Source: Actinomycetota bacterium (lineage in GTDB: Bacteria; Actinomycetota; Acidimicrobiia; Acidimicrobiales; Ilumatobacteraceae). From it: a stretch of DNA of 35,091 nucleotides. Location of the stretch: positions 1 through 35,091 of the forward strand of contig WLGW01000013.1 in assembly GCA_009703055.1 (NCBI GenBank), in the 5' to 3' direction. A program made the translations under genes and the position numbers. Shown piece after piece: positions 19,249 through 26,910 of this stretch (positions within the stretch are counted from its first letter, which is position 1; each line of letters starts with the position of its first letter). The notes below the pieces were generated by a model that saw only the letters and a list, made by a program, of their open reading frames with translations, made no database searches and had not been told where the DNA came from.

Positions 19249-19967
19249 GGCGTTGCAAACGCTACCACCAGAAATTCGGAACTCTCAGTGGTCGCCGGAC
19301 CCTCTACATAGCCTCCTGGGTCGACACTGGAAATGCTGTGGGGCTCGAAATCGCAGGCCGACAACATGAGCCGTAACTCGCGCGGCGTGTAGCACCCTGT
19401 CCACAAATCAACGGTCTGGCTCTCGCCTGCCTGGTTACGGATCTCCGTCACCTCATGGTTCACGCCTGAGCCCGCATCGAAGGTTGCTTGTTCGAAATAT
19501 TTGACCACGAAATAGGCGTTGAAGGCCGACAGAGCCAGCCCGCCACCGTCTTTCAATGCACGCCGGATTCCCTTCAGCACATCAACGTCTTGCCCGTTCG
19601 CGGTCATCAAGCCAAATGCCCCTTGACAGAGACACACCGCCGCGTCGAACTCTGCATCAAACGTGAGAGCACGCGCATCCATTCGCTCGAAAGTGGCGCC
19701 CTTGGGTGCGGCGTCCGAAGCGAGGTCAACGAAGGTTTGGCTGATATCAATTCCGTGGACACTGATTCCTCTGCGTGCAAATTCATAGGCATGGCGCCCT
19801 GGTCCACACCCAACATCGAGCACACGCATTCCTGGCTTCAGGTCGAGCATCGAAATGATGTGATCAACTTCTTGAACAGTTCCCTTGGTGAACGAGTACC
19901 GCAGATACGCAGAGCCCATGTGATCGGCCATTGGTTCAAACCAATGTGACCCCACCTCACTCGACAT
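19224..19967 (-). CDS. Class I SAM-dependent methyltransferase
   Basis: A 247-residue methyltransferase-fold protein. SAM motif I is VLDVGCGPGRHA (49-60), with the GIDIS acidic strand after it. The substrate is unknown. I place the start at ATG 19967, five bases after the polA stop, with AAGGGG about eight bases upstream inside the polA end; a reading from 20006 would overlap polA by 34 bases. It is inserted between polA and rpsA, which are near neighbours in mycobacteria. It is not closely similar by eye to the methyltransferase next to uvrC, beyond the shared fold. Confidence 0.83.
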   Translation of the reverse strand: MSSEVGSHWFEPMADHMGSAYLRYSFTKGTVQEVDHIISMLDLKPGMRVLDVGCGPGRHAYEFARRGISVHGIDISQTFVDLASDAAPKGATFERMDARALTFDAEFDAAVCLCQGAFGLMTANGQDVDVLKGIRRALKDGGGLALSAFNAYFVVKYFEQATFDAGSGVNHEVTEIRNQAGESQTVDLWTGCYTPRELRLMLSACDFEPHSISSVDPGGYVEGPATTESSEFLVVAFATPVRRMGTR

Positions 19968-19972
19968 TGGGA

Positions 19973-22657
19973 CTACCCCTTCGCTTCGGCCCATGTCGGG
20001 CCCCACGCTGCATTCACCTCAAGTGGCACGACCAATTCAGCAGCAGACTTCATGATGTCGAGGACGAGCGGACCCACTACTTCCTTTTCGTCATCAGGAA
20101 CTTCAACAATGACCTCGTCATGTACTTGAAGGACAACACGTGCTCGTACTCCGGCCTTCACCAAGGCTTTATCGATTCTCACAAGAGCGATCTTGAAGAT
20201 GTCGGCGGCAAGACCCTGAATCGCAGCGTTCATCGCTTGACGTTCACCAGCTTGTCGAATACGGAAATTGTCACTCATCAACTCTTCAATATGGCGACGT
20301 CGACCGAACAGTGTCTCCGTGTATCCAACTTGTCGTGCCTGATGGATTGCATCATCCATGTATTGCTTGACGTTGGGAAACGCCTCAAAGTACGCATTGA
20401 GAATTCTTGATGCTTCATCAACAGGAATGGAGAGACGTTGGCTCAAGCCGTAGGCCTCCATGCCATAAGCAAGACCATACGAAACCATCTTCGCTTTTGA
20501 TCTCTGATCATGAGAGACATCAGTTGGCTTGACACCAAACACACGAGCTGCAGTCGACGTGTGAATGTCCTCGCCTGCTTGGAACGCAGACACAAGACCA
20601 GGGTCATTCGCTAGATGAGCAATGCAACGCAATTCGATTTGGTTGTAGTCCGCCACCAGGAGGGACCAACCCTTTGGCGCAACGAATGCAGTGCGGAAAA
20701 TGCGACCCTCATCACTACGAACGGGAATGTTGTGGAGGTTTGGCTTATCGCTACTCAAACGACCTGTTCGTGCAACCGTTTGGTTAAAGGTGGCGTGAAT
20801 ACGACCATCGTCAGCAATCTCATTTAACAAACCTTCACCATACGTAGATCGAAGTTTTTCAATCTCTCGGTAACGAAGAAGAGGTCCAATGAACTCTGGC
20901 CATTCATCATGCAACTTTTCAAGAGTCGCAGCATCAGTGCTGTAGCCAGTTTTTGTCTTCTTCCCCGGCGTCAACCCCTTGTCTGTGTACAGAATCTCTC
21001 GGAGTTGTGTTGGTGAATTGACGTTGAAATCTCGACCAGCAATTTCACGGAGAGACGCAGCGAGTGTCGTTGTTTCCTCCGCAAGTCGATCACGAATGCT
21101 TTCCAAAGCTTTCTTGTCAACACCGACACCGACGCTTTCCATCTTTGCCAACACATGGACGAGCGGATTCTCCATCTGGTTATAGAGATCGGTGTTTGCG
21201 ATGTTCTTGAGTTGTGCAGTGAGAACAGGCTTCAGGGCAGCCACAAAAAGTGCTGCCTCTGCAGTCGCGCGAACATTGTCGTCATCTGATTGACCACCAA
21301 AGTCGAACTGACCAGAAGCCTCTGCAGCGGTAGAGGGAGTACTTCCAAGGAATGACAATGAAACGTCAGACAACGAGTAACTCGATCGTGATGGGTCAAT
21401 GAGATACGCCGCAATGGATGTATCAAGACGAAGAGCAGTGATGTCAATTCCGTCAACCAACAGAGATCGCATTGCACTCTTGGCATCATGCATCACCACA
21501 GAGGGCGCTGACGCCAAGAGACGCGACACCTTCTCAGAGAGGAATACCTCACGCGGAAGATACGCAACAGAGCCACGTCCTGCATCGAGAACGACTGCGA
21601 GACCGTCCACTTCAGAGCGCCCAGGCTCACCGACGAAACGAGCGGAAATTGTCAGTTCAATCAATGAAGAAAGTGCAGATAACGCCTTCGCTTCCGTATC
21701 GAGAACTTCTACTTCATTGAGAACGACACTCACCACAGGGGTCTCAGTGGAAGAGATTTCAACGGTCTCACCTCGGGTGGACCAACCATTGTTCTTAATG
21801 GTGTCGTTCAGACGGCGACCCATTGTTTTGAACTCAAGAAAATCGAACATCTTCATTGTCGCGCCTACATCAGGCACGGGTGCGAGTGCATTCAGATCAA
21901 TCTCGACAGGAACATCACGCTTCAACACCATGATGGCGGCGTTACGAATCACTCGTTCGCCGTGTTCAAGTAATCCGGCTTTTAGTTTTGGTGTCTGCGC
22001 CTCTGCGGCAGCAACTACGTCATGAATATTTCCGTATTGATTGATGAGCTTTGCCGCAGTCTTTTCTCCGACGCCCGGAATGCCGTCAAGATTGTCGCTG
22101 GGGTCACCGCGAAGAGCTGCGTAGTCGGCGTACTGCGCTGGCGTGACACCAGTGCGTTCAAGAATTCCGGCTTCGTCGTACAAGGCATAGTCGCTCACGC
22201 CACGCTTGTTATACAGAACACGGATGTGCGGATCTTGCACGAGTTGGTAACTGTCGCGATCTCCCGTCACGACGATGATGTCGTGGCCTTGATCATTCGC
22301 GTGTGTCGCAAGAGTTGCAATGATGTCATCACCCTCAAAGCCCGCTAGCTCAAACCACTTGATGCCCATTGCGTCAAGAAGTTCGCGAATAATTCCCAAC
22401 TGTTGAATCAGAATTTCTGGCGCCTTGTCACGCTGCGCTTTGTACTCAGGAATTGCCTCGTGACGGAAGGTCGGCTCGGGCCGATCAAAAACAACAGCGA
22501 TGCCATCAGGCTTGTGATCCTTCACCAACGTCAGCAACATCGTGGTGAAGCCATAGACCGAGTTGGTGACTTGGCCACTTGCATTGGTCATGTCGTCAGG
22601 CAAGGCAAAGAAGGCTCGATATGCGAGCGAGTTTCCGTCGAGAGCCATCAAAAGCAT
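19973..22657 (-). CDS. polA: DNA polymerase I
   Basis: An 894-residue family A polymerase for gap filling and Okazaki fragment processing. The N-terminal 5' nuclease (DGNSLAYRAFFAL, GDRDSYQLV, GIPGVGEKTA) is intact. The middle 3'-5' exonuclease-like region has lost the DxE metal-binding pair, so no proofreading is expected, as in mycobacterial Pol I. The polymerase domain carries motif A as DYNQIELR (Asn where Ser is usual), the O helix RSKAKMVSYGLAYGM with tyrosine at the position of E. coli F762, and motif C QVHDEVIVEV. The tyrosine is typical of actinobacterial enzymes and is linked to weak discrimination against dideoxynucleotides. ATG 22657 has GGGGAG upstream. Confidence 0.97.
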   Translation of the reverse strand: MLLMALDGNSLAYRAFFALPDDMTNASGQVTNSVYGFTTMLLTLVKDHKPDGIAVVFDRPEPTFRHEAIPEYKAQRDKAPEILIQQLGIIRELLDAMGIKWFELAGFEGDDIIATLATHANDQGHDIIVVTGDRDSYQLVQDPHIRVLYNKRGVSDYALYDEAGILERTGVTPAQYADYAALRGDPSDNLDGIPGVGEKTAAKLINQYGNIHDVVAAAEAQTPKLKAGLLEHGERVIRNAAIMVLKRDVPVEIDLNALAPVPDVGATMKMFDFLEFKTMGRRLNDTIKNNGWSTRGETVEISSTETPVVSVVLNEVEVLDTEAKALSALSSLIELTISARFVGEPGRSEVDGLAVVLDAGRGSVAYLPREVFLSEKVSRLLASAPSVVMHDAKSAMRSLLVDGIDITALRLDTSIAAYLIDPSRSSYSLSDVSLSFLGSTPSTAAEASGQFDFGGQSDDDNVRATAEAALFVAALKPVLTAQLKNIANTDLYNQMENPLVHVLAKMESVGVGVDKKALESIRDRLAEETTTLAASLREIAGRDFNVNSPTQLREILYTDKGLTPGKKTKTGYSTDAATLEKLHDEWPEFIGPLLRYREIEKLRSTYGEGLLNEIADDGRIHATFNQTVARTGRLSSDKPNLHNIPVRSDEGRIFRTAFVAPKGWSLLVADYNQIELRCIAHLANDPGLVSAFQAGEDIHTSTAARVFGVKPTDVSHDQRSKAKMVSYGLAYGMEAYGLSQRLSIPVDEASRILNAYFEAFPNVKQYMDDAIHQARQVGYTETLFGRRRHIEELMSDNFRIRQAGERQAMNAAIQGLAADIFKIALVRIDKALVKAGVRARVVLQVHDEVIVEVPDDEKEVVGPLVLDIMKSAAELVVPLEVNAAWGPTWAEAKG

Positions 22658-22676
22658 GTCGCTCCCCTATCTACAT

Positions 22677-23255
22677 CTATTCGGGACGAAGCTCACCAGA
22701 GACAACCATGTCGGCAACAGCCTTCATTGTTGTGCGGTGGTTCATCGCGCCGCGCTGAATGAATCCATACGAATCAGCTTCAGACATCTTGAACTGGTCG
22801 ATGAGAATGCCCTTGGCCCTATCAATGGATTTACGAGCTTCCAGTTGTTCGCCAAGAACTTCTACTTCGCCATTGAGTGCTTGCATCTCACGAAAACGAC
22901 CAATGGCGACTTCGATGGCAGGAATCAGATCACTCTTCTGGAACGGCTTCACCAAATAAGCAAGCGCACCAGCATCACGGGCCTCTTCAATAATCTCTCG
23001 CTGACTAAACGCCGTAAGAACAAGAACTCCACAGATGCGATCCTTGGTGATGAGACGTGCTGCCTCAAGACCATCCATGCCCGGCATCTTGATATCAAGA
23101 ATGGCGAGATCAGGTCTGTGCTCTCGAACAAGGTCAACCGCTTTGTCGCCGCGGCCAGTCTCGCCAACAACGATGTAGCCCTCTTCTTCGAGGGTCTCTT
23201 TCAAGTCGAGACGAATGATCGCCTCGTCCTCAGCAATCACAACACGAATACTCAT
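22677..23255 (-). CDS. pdtaR: Response regulator with ANTAR RNA-binding domain (PdtaR-like)
   Basis: A 192-residue protein with a receiver domain (acidic pocket E9/D10, phospho-acceptor D54 in AILDIKMPG, T81, K103 in LVKPF) and a C-terminal ANTAR domain (about 125-185; KSIDRAKGILIDQFKMSEADSY). ANTAR domains bind paired hairpins in mRNA leaders and prevent transcription termination. The nearest known relative in layout and position is mycobacterial PdtaR (Rv1626), which lies close to polA and is phosphorylated by the kinase PdtaS. No kinase gene is present here. The start is ATG 23255 with AAGGAG eight bases upstream; it overlaps the stop of the coiled-coil gene as ATGA, so the pair is translationally coupled. 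Confidence 0.92.
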   Translation of the reverse strand: MSIRVVIAEDEAIIRLDLKETLEEEGYIVVGETGRGDKAVDLVREHRPDLAILDIKMPGMDGLEAARLITKDRICGVLVLTAFSQREIIEEARDAGALAYLVKPFQKSDLIPAIEVAIGRFREMQALNGEVEVLGEQLEARKSIDRAKGILIDQFKMSEADSYGFIQRGAMNHRTTMKAVADMVVSGELRPE

Positions 23256-23545
23256 CGAGTGGACTCCTTCATTCGGTCGAGCAGATCATCAATCTTTGCC
23301 TGTACCTCGCCAATTTCAACCACCAACTGATCATGATGCTTGACAATTGTGTCCGCATGGCGCTTGGCTTCACGATATTCCTGGTCTGCCAAGGGGGTTT
23401 CTGAGACCAAAGCCCGAAGAGAGAGATCCTCTGCATCGTCAACCAAATGCGACATTTGGTCCTTTACGACGAGCAATTCCTTCTGCAACTCCTTCAGACG
23501 AGCTGAAGCCGAAGACAGCCGCCTGTGGAGAATACGTTGACCCAT
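23252..23545 (-). CDS. Small coiled-coil protein coupled to the ANTAR regulator
   Basis: A 97-residue protein I do not recognise. It is highly charged and helical, with heptad-like leucine and valine spacing at about residues 10-45 and 60-92, no cysteines and no membrane segment, so a coiled coil is likely. The start ATG 23545 is chosen because a longer frame continues upstream through tRNA-Leu(CAA) and the fabD promoter region, which is not coding. Its TGA overlaps the ATG of the ANTAR response regulator. It lies 26 bases downstream of the tRNA and may share its transcript. The tight coupling suggests a partner or stability role for the regulator, but this is inference. Confidence 0.72.
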   Translation of the reverse strand: MGQRILHRRLSSASARLKELQKELLVVKDQMSHLVDDAEDLSLRALVSETPLADQEYREAKRHADTIVKHHDQLVVEIGEVQAKIDDLLDRMKESTR

Positions 23546-23571
23546 ACCACTCAGTGTATGAATCACCTGGG

Positions 23572-23654
23572 TGCCCGAGGTGGGACTCGAACCCACACGC
23601 CCTTCCGGACAACGGATTTTGAGTCCGTCGCGTCTGCCATTCCGCCACTCGGGC
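23572..23654 (-). tRNA. tRNA-Leu, anticodon CAA
   Basis: A class II cloverleaf from 23654 downward: acceptor GCCCGAG/CTCGGGC, D stem GCG/CGC, anticodon stem ACGGA/TCCGT with loop CTCAAAA giving anticodon CAA (reads UUG), long variable arm, T stem GTGGG/CCCAC with loop TTCGAGT, discriminator A. The bases after the discriminator are CCC, so CCA is not encoded here, unlike in the other tRNA-Leu of this window, and must be added by the CCA enzyme. No clear promoter was identified upstream. Confidence 0.95.
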
Positions 23655-23700
23655 CAGGAGCATGAGAGCGTATCGGCGAAGACACCTCCCGCCCTACTTA

Positions 23701-23737
23701 GTGGTAACAGTCTTGCCACCATGCTCCCGTCTAAGGT
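23701..23737 (+). promoter_or_regulatory. Hairpin and possible -10 box ahead of fabD
   Basis: In the divergent space between tRNA-Leu(CAA) and fabD, GTGGTAA-cagtc-TTGCCAC (23701-23719) forms a seven-pair stem with one wobble. Further on, TAAGGT (23732-23737) fits the TAnnnT form of a -10 box, only nine bases before the fabD ATG. No -35 box with normal spacing is seen. If used, transcription would start at or very near the ATG, giving a leaderless message; fabD indeed lacks a ribosome binding site. Confidence 0.3.
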
Positions 23738-23746
23738 TTTTTCACC

Positions 23747-24922
23747 ATGCTCGCGTTCACATTCCCCGGCCAAGGCTCCCAGCGACCTGGAATGGGTCGT
23801 CCCTGGGTCGGTCATGACAGCTGGGAATTGGTGGACGAAGCCTCTGACGTGTCGGGCAGGGATGTCGGAGCGCTCCTATTAGATGCAGACGCCGAGGTCC
23901 TGAAAGACACTCGCAATGCACAACTCACGACATTCGTTTCATCTCTCATGGTTCTTGACGCCGTTGAACGACTAGGAATTGAACCCAGCTTCTGTGCCGG
24001 ACACAGCTTGGGCGAATACACGGCGTTAACCGCGACAGGCGCTTTGTCGTTTGAAGATGGTGTGCGACTCGTTGTGGAACGCGCTGATGCCATGCACGAA
24101 GCTGGCCTCGCAAGCCCTGGCACGATGGCTGCAGTACTTGGTCTTGACGATGATCTTGTCGAGGTTGCATGCCGTCGCGCTGATGCGGACGTATGGGTTG
24201 CCAACTTCAATGCACCTGGACAAGTAGTAATTGCCGGCTCCCCTGCAGGAGTTGCATCAGCTGGTGAGCACGCCAAAGAGCTCGGGGCGAAGAAGATCAT
24301 GCCGCTCCAAGTTTCTGGAGCGTTCCACACGCCATTCATGACCGCAGCAAGAGAACGTTTACGCTCTGCAATCGCCTTGGCTTCACCACGAGACGTTGAA
24401 GTACCTGTGATTTCAAACGTTGACGCCATCGCTCACTCTTCAGGTGAAGAATGGTCGTCACTTCTTTCAGCACAGTTGTCAAGCCCTGTTCGTTGGAAGC
24501 ATTGCTTGCTCACCATGCAAGAACTAGGCGTCACAGGTTTTGTCGAACTGGGTCCTGGTGGTGTCCTCACGGGCATGGCAAAGCGAACTGTGGATGACGC
24601 ACGGACGATCACTGTCTCCACCCCCGAAGAACTCGACAAGCTCATCGAATGGGTCAACGCGTCGTCTCCTACGGGTGCTGCACAATTAGAAGGTGAACAC
24701 CTTTTTGCCGTAGAGCGCCTCGTCGTCAGCCCTTCAGCAGGTTTGTTTTCTCCTGAGTCGTCGGTGACTGTGGGCTCGCAGATCAATGTTGGCCACATCA
24801 TTGGTCGCGTTGGCGACAACGACGTGCGCTCCCCTTTTGCAGGAGTGATTCAGAACTTCATCGCTGTTGAAGGCGAGAGAGTGACAACTCACCAGCCCAT
24901 CGCATGGCTGCGCTCGGTATAG
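23747..24922 (+). CDS. fabD: Malonyl-CoA:ACP transacylase with C-terminal biotinyl/lipoyl-like domain
   Basis: A 391-residue protein, about 80 residues longer than ordinary FabD. Residues 1-300 are the acyltransferase that moves malonyl from CoA to ACP: FPGQGSQ (6-12), nucleophile S87 in GHSLGE, R112 in the ERADAM segment, and H194 in SGAFHTPFM. Residues 318-391 are an extra beta-rich domain whose repeats (VGHIIGRVGDNDVRSPFAGVI, then VEGERVTTHQPIAWL) follow the barrel-sandwich pattern of biotinyl/lipoyl carrier domains, but the hairpin that normally carries the modified lysine (AMKM) reads GDNDVR and has none. The start is ATG 23747, without a ribosome binding site. First gene of the FAS II operon. 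Confidence 0.9.
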   Translation: MLAFTFPGQGSQRPGMGRPWVGHDSWELVDEASDVSGRDVGALLLDADAEVLKDTRNAQLTTFVSSLMVLDAVERLGIEPSFCAGHSLGEYTALTATGALSFEDGVRLVVERADAMHEAGLASPGTMAAVLGLDDDLVEVACRRADADVWVANFNAPGQVVIAGSPAGVASAGEHAKELGAKKIMPLQVSGAFHTPFMTAARERLRSAIALASPRDVEVPVISNVDAIAHSSGEEWSSLLSAQLSSPVRWKHCLLTMQELGVTGFVELGPGGVLTGMAKRTVDDARTITVSTPEELDKLIEWVNASSPTGAAQLEGEHLFAVERLVVSPSAGLFSPESSVTVGSQINVGHIIGRVGDNDVRSPFAGVIQNFIAVEGERVTTHQPIAWLRSV

Positions 24923-24936
24923 CGGGAAGAAGAACG

Positions 24937-25887
24937 ATGCCCAAGATTCCTTCCAATGTTCGTGGCGCCCGCTTCACAGGCTGGGGTACAGCCCTTGGCC
25001 ATGAGACCGTCACAAACCATGATCTCGCCAAAACAATTGACACCAGCGATGAATGGGTTCGCGAACGAACCGGAATCCATCGTCGGCATATCGGTGGTTC
25101 AACAGCCGAACTAAGTATCGCCAGCGGTGCAGCAGCGCTTCAGATGGCGGGTATTGACCCGACGTCCATCGACGCTCTTGTTCTTGCAACAACAACGCCT
25201 GACAGAACAGTGCCTGCAACCTCAGCGACTGTTCAGAATGCTCTCGGTTTACGTTGCGGTGCGTTCGACATCAATGCAGCGTGCTCTGGCTTTGTCTACG
25301 GATTAGTCAATGCACATGGTCTTATTGCAATGGGAGCAGAACGCATTCTCCTCATTGGTACTGACACTTTGCGTCGCATCACTGATTGGACAGACCGCAA
25401 CACTGCAATTCTTTTTGCAGATGGTTCCGGCGCCGCAGTGCTTGAAGCAACAAATGGTCATGGTCAACTCTTGGGTTGGGATCTTGATGCCGATGGTTCA
25501 GCCGAAGAGATTTTGTACTCAAATATCGGCGAGACCTTGCACATGGACGGGAAAGAAGTTTTCCGTCGCGCTGTTCGCATCATGGTAGATAGTGCTCAGA
25601 AGTCGATGGCTCATGCTGGTGTCACCGCAGATCAGATCAACGTCATCGTTCCGCATCAAGCCAATATCAGAATCATCTCTGCCGCTTGTGAGCGTCTCGG
25701 CATCTCTATGGATCGAGCATCAGTAGTGATTCACGAAACCGGCAACACCTCGTCTGCATCGATTCCGCTCGCTCTGTTCGGTGATTTCGATCAAACAAAA
25801 CCAAAAGAAGGAGACCTTGTTCTTCTCGTTGGCTTTGGCGCTGGCATGACTGCAGCAAGTGCGATTCTTGAATGGGGTGCACAATGA
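24937..25887 (+). CDS. fabH: Beta-ketoacyl-ACP synthase III
   Basis: A 316-residue KASIII, which starts fatty-acid synthesis by condensing an acyl-CoA with malonyl-ACP. The catalytic triad is C116 (NAACSGF), H240 (VPHQAN) and N270 (ETGNTSSASIP). The substrate (acetyl or branched) cannot be told. I choose ATG 24937, 14 bases after the fabD stop with a GGAAGAAG purine run just upstream; a reading from 24904 would begin inside fabD. The last bases overlap fabG as ATGA. Confidence 0.95.
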   Translation: MPKIPSNVRGARFTGWGTALGHETVTNHDLAKTIDTSDEWVRERTGIHRRHIGGSTAELSIASGAAALQMAGIDPTSIDALVLATTTPDRTVPATSATVQNALGLRCGAFDINAACSGFVYGLVNAHGLIAMGAERILLIGTDTLRRITDWTDRNTAILFADGSGAAVLEATNGHGQLLGWDLDADGSAEEILYSNIGETLHMDGKEVFRRAVRIMVDSAQKSMAHAGVTADQINVIVPHQANIRIISAACERLGISMDRASVVIHETGNTSSASIPLALFGDFDQTKPKEGDLVLLVGFGAGMTAASAILEWGAQ

Positions 25888-26588
25888 GTCGTGTCGTTCT
25901 CATCACTGGTGGCTCACGCGGCATTGGTCTTGCATGTGCTCAACGTTTCGCACAACTAGGAGACAAAGTTGCTGTCACGTACAACTCATCTCCTCCACCG
26001 GCAGAGTTCTTCGGCGTCCAGTGCGATGTCACCGACACGGCACAAGTAGATGCTGCCTTCAAGGCTGTTGAAGAGCACTTCGGCCCCGTTGAGATTTTGG
26101 TATCCAACGCCGGCATTACAAAGGACACTTTGCTGCTACGCATGAGCGAGGCTGACTTCTCCAACGTCGTTGACGCAAACCTCACCGCTGCTTTTCGAGT
26201 CGTGAAGCGAGCGACCCAAGGGATGCTGAAAGCGCGTAAGGGTCGCATCATCTTGATGTCCTCGGTCGTCGGGCTACTCGGCTCCGCAGGGCAAGCCAAT
26301 TACGCGGCCTCAAAGGCAGGCCTCGTCGGTTTTGCACGGTCACTCGCACGAGAGCTTGGATCTCGCAGTATCACTGTCAATGTTGTGGCTCCAGGCCCCG
26401 TTGCCACCGATATGACTGCAGCTCTCGGTGAGGATCGACTGAAGGAATTGACGTCTGCAGTGCCCCTCAACAGAATGGCGACGCCCGAAGAAATCGCAGG
26501 TGTGGTGGCCTTTCTTGCAGGTGACGACGGCGCGTACATCACCGGAGCCGTGATTCCTGTTGATGGCGGATTAGGTATGGGTCACTAG
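25884..26588 (+). CDS. fabG: 3-oxoacyl-ACP reductase
   Basis: A 234-residue short-chain dehydrogenase that reduces 3-ketoacyl-ACP with NADPH. The nucleotide motif is TGGSRGIG (8-15), the NAG motif is in SNAGIT, and the catalytic tetrad is N99, S127, Y140 and K144 in the GQANYAASKAG context typical of FabG. The ATG overlaps the fabH stop (ATGA), showing translational coupling. The longer reading from 25872 has no support. Confidence 0.94.
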   Translation: MSRVVLITGGSRGIGLACAQRFAQLGDKVAVTYNSSPPPAEFFGVQCDVTDTAQVDAAFKAVEEHFGPVEILVSNAGITKDTLLLRMSEADFSNVVDANLTAAFRVVKRATQGMLKARKGRIILMSSVVGLLGSAGQANYAASKAGLVGFARSLARELGSRSITVNVVAPGPVATDMTAALGEDRLKELTSAVPLNRMATPEEIAGVVAFLAGDDGAYITGAVIPVDGGLGMGH

Positions 26589-26606
26589 ACCCGTCAAAAC
26601 ACCGTC

Positions 26607-26636
26607 TTGACCAAGGTCATTGTGCGAAAATAGAAC
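26607..26636 (+). promoter_or_regulatory. Promoter ahead of acpP
   Basis: TTGACC (26607-26612) and TAGAAC (26631-26636) are separated by 18 bases in the 66-base gap between fabG and acpP. Five of six and four of six bases match the main sigma-factor consensus. Transcription would start near 26643, just before the AAGGAG ribosome binding site (26645-26650). An internal promoter here would give the extra acpP output the cell needs. Confidence 0.55.
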
Positions 26637-26654
26637 TCAAATCAAGGAGAAATT

Positions 26655-26891
26655 ATGAGCAACGAAAATTTTGATCGCTTTGTGAAGTGTGCAGTGGAGA
26701 CGTTGTCCGTCGACGCATCAAAGGTCACCATGGAAGCAAGTTTTGCTGACGACTTGGACGCCGACTCACTTGACGTCGTTGAACTCGTGATGGCACTTGA
26801 AGAAGAATTCGGCATTGAAGTGCCAGAAGAAGAACTCACTGACGTCACCACCGTTGGTCAGGCCTTTGCCATCATCACCGGCAAGCTCTAA
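26655..26891 (+). CDS. acpP: Acyl carrier protein
   Basis: A 78-residue acidic helical protein. S38 in the DADSLD motif is the attachment site for 4'-phosphopantetheine, and the following [12 protein letters not shown] helix matches the recognition helix of ACPs. It carries growing acyl chains between FabD, FabH, FabG, FabZ and FabF. ATG 26655 has AAGGAG at five bases, the strongest ribosome binding site in this operon, in line with high expression. Confidence 0.97.
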   Translation: MSNENFDRFVKCAVETLSVDASKVTMEASFADDLDADSLDVVELVMALEEEFGIEVPEEELTDVTTVGQAFAIITGKL

Positions 26892-26910
26892 CTAGGACTA
26901 CTCCCCCGAC

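Noticed and set aside
22563-23330. 255-residue plus-strand frame antisense to polA, the ANTAR regulator and the coiled-coil gene
   Set aside because: It spans three well-supported genes and has no domain.
23732-23746. T-run before fabD as a terminator for incoming plus-strand transcripts
   Set aside because: The hairpin ends at 23719, more than a dozen bases before the T-run, so the two do not form a standard terminator.
23546-23815. Upstream extension of the coiled-coil gene to 187 residues
   Set aside because: The extra part covers tRNA-Leu(CAA) and the start of fabD on the other strand and has no conserved sequence.
23571-23882. Plus-strand frame starting MPEVGLEPTRPSG
   Set aside because: This is the well-known false protein made by reading the antisense of a tRNA; it then overlaps fabD in another frame.
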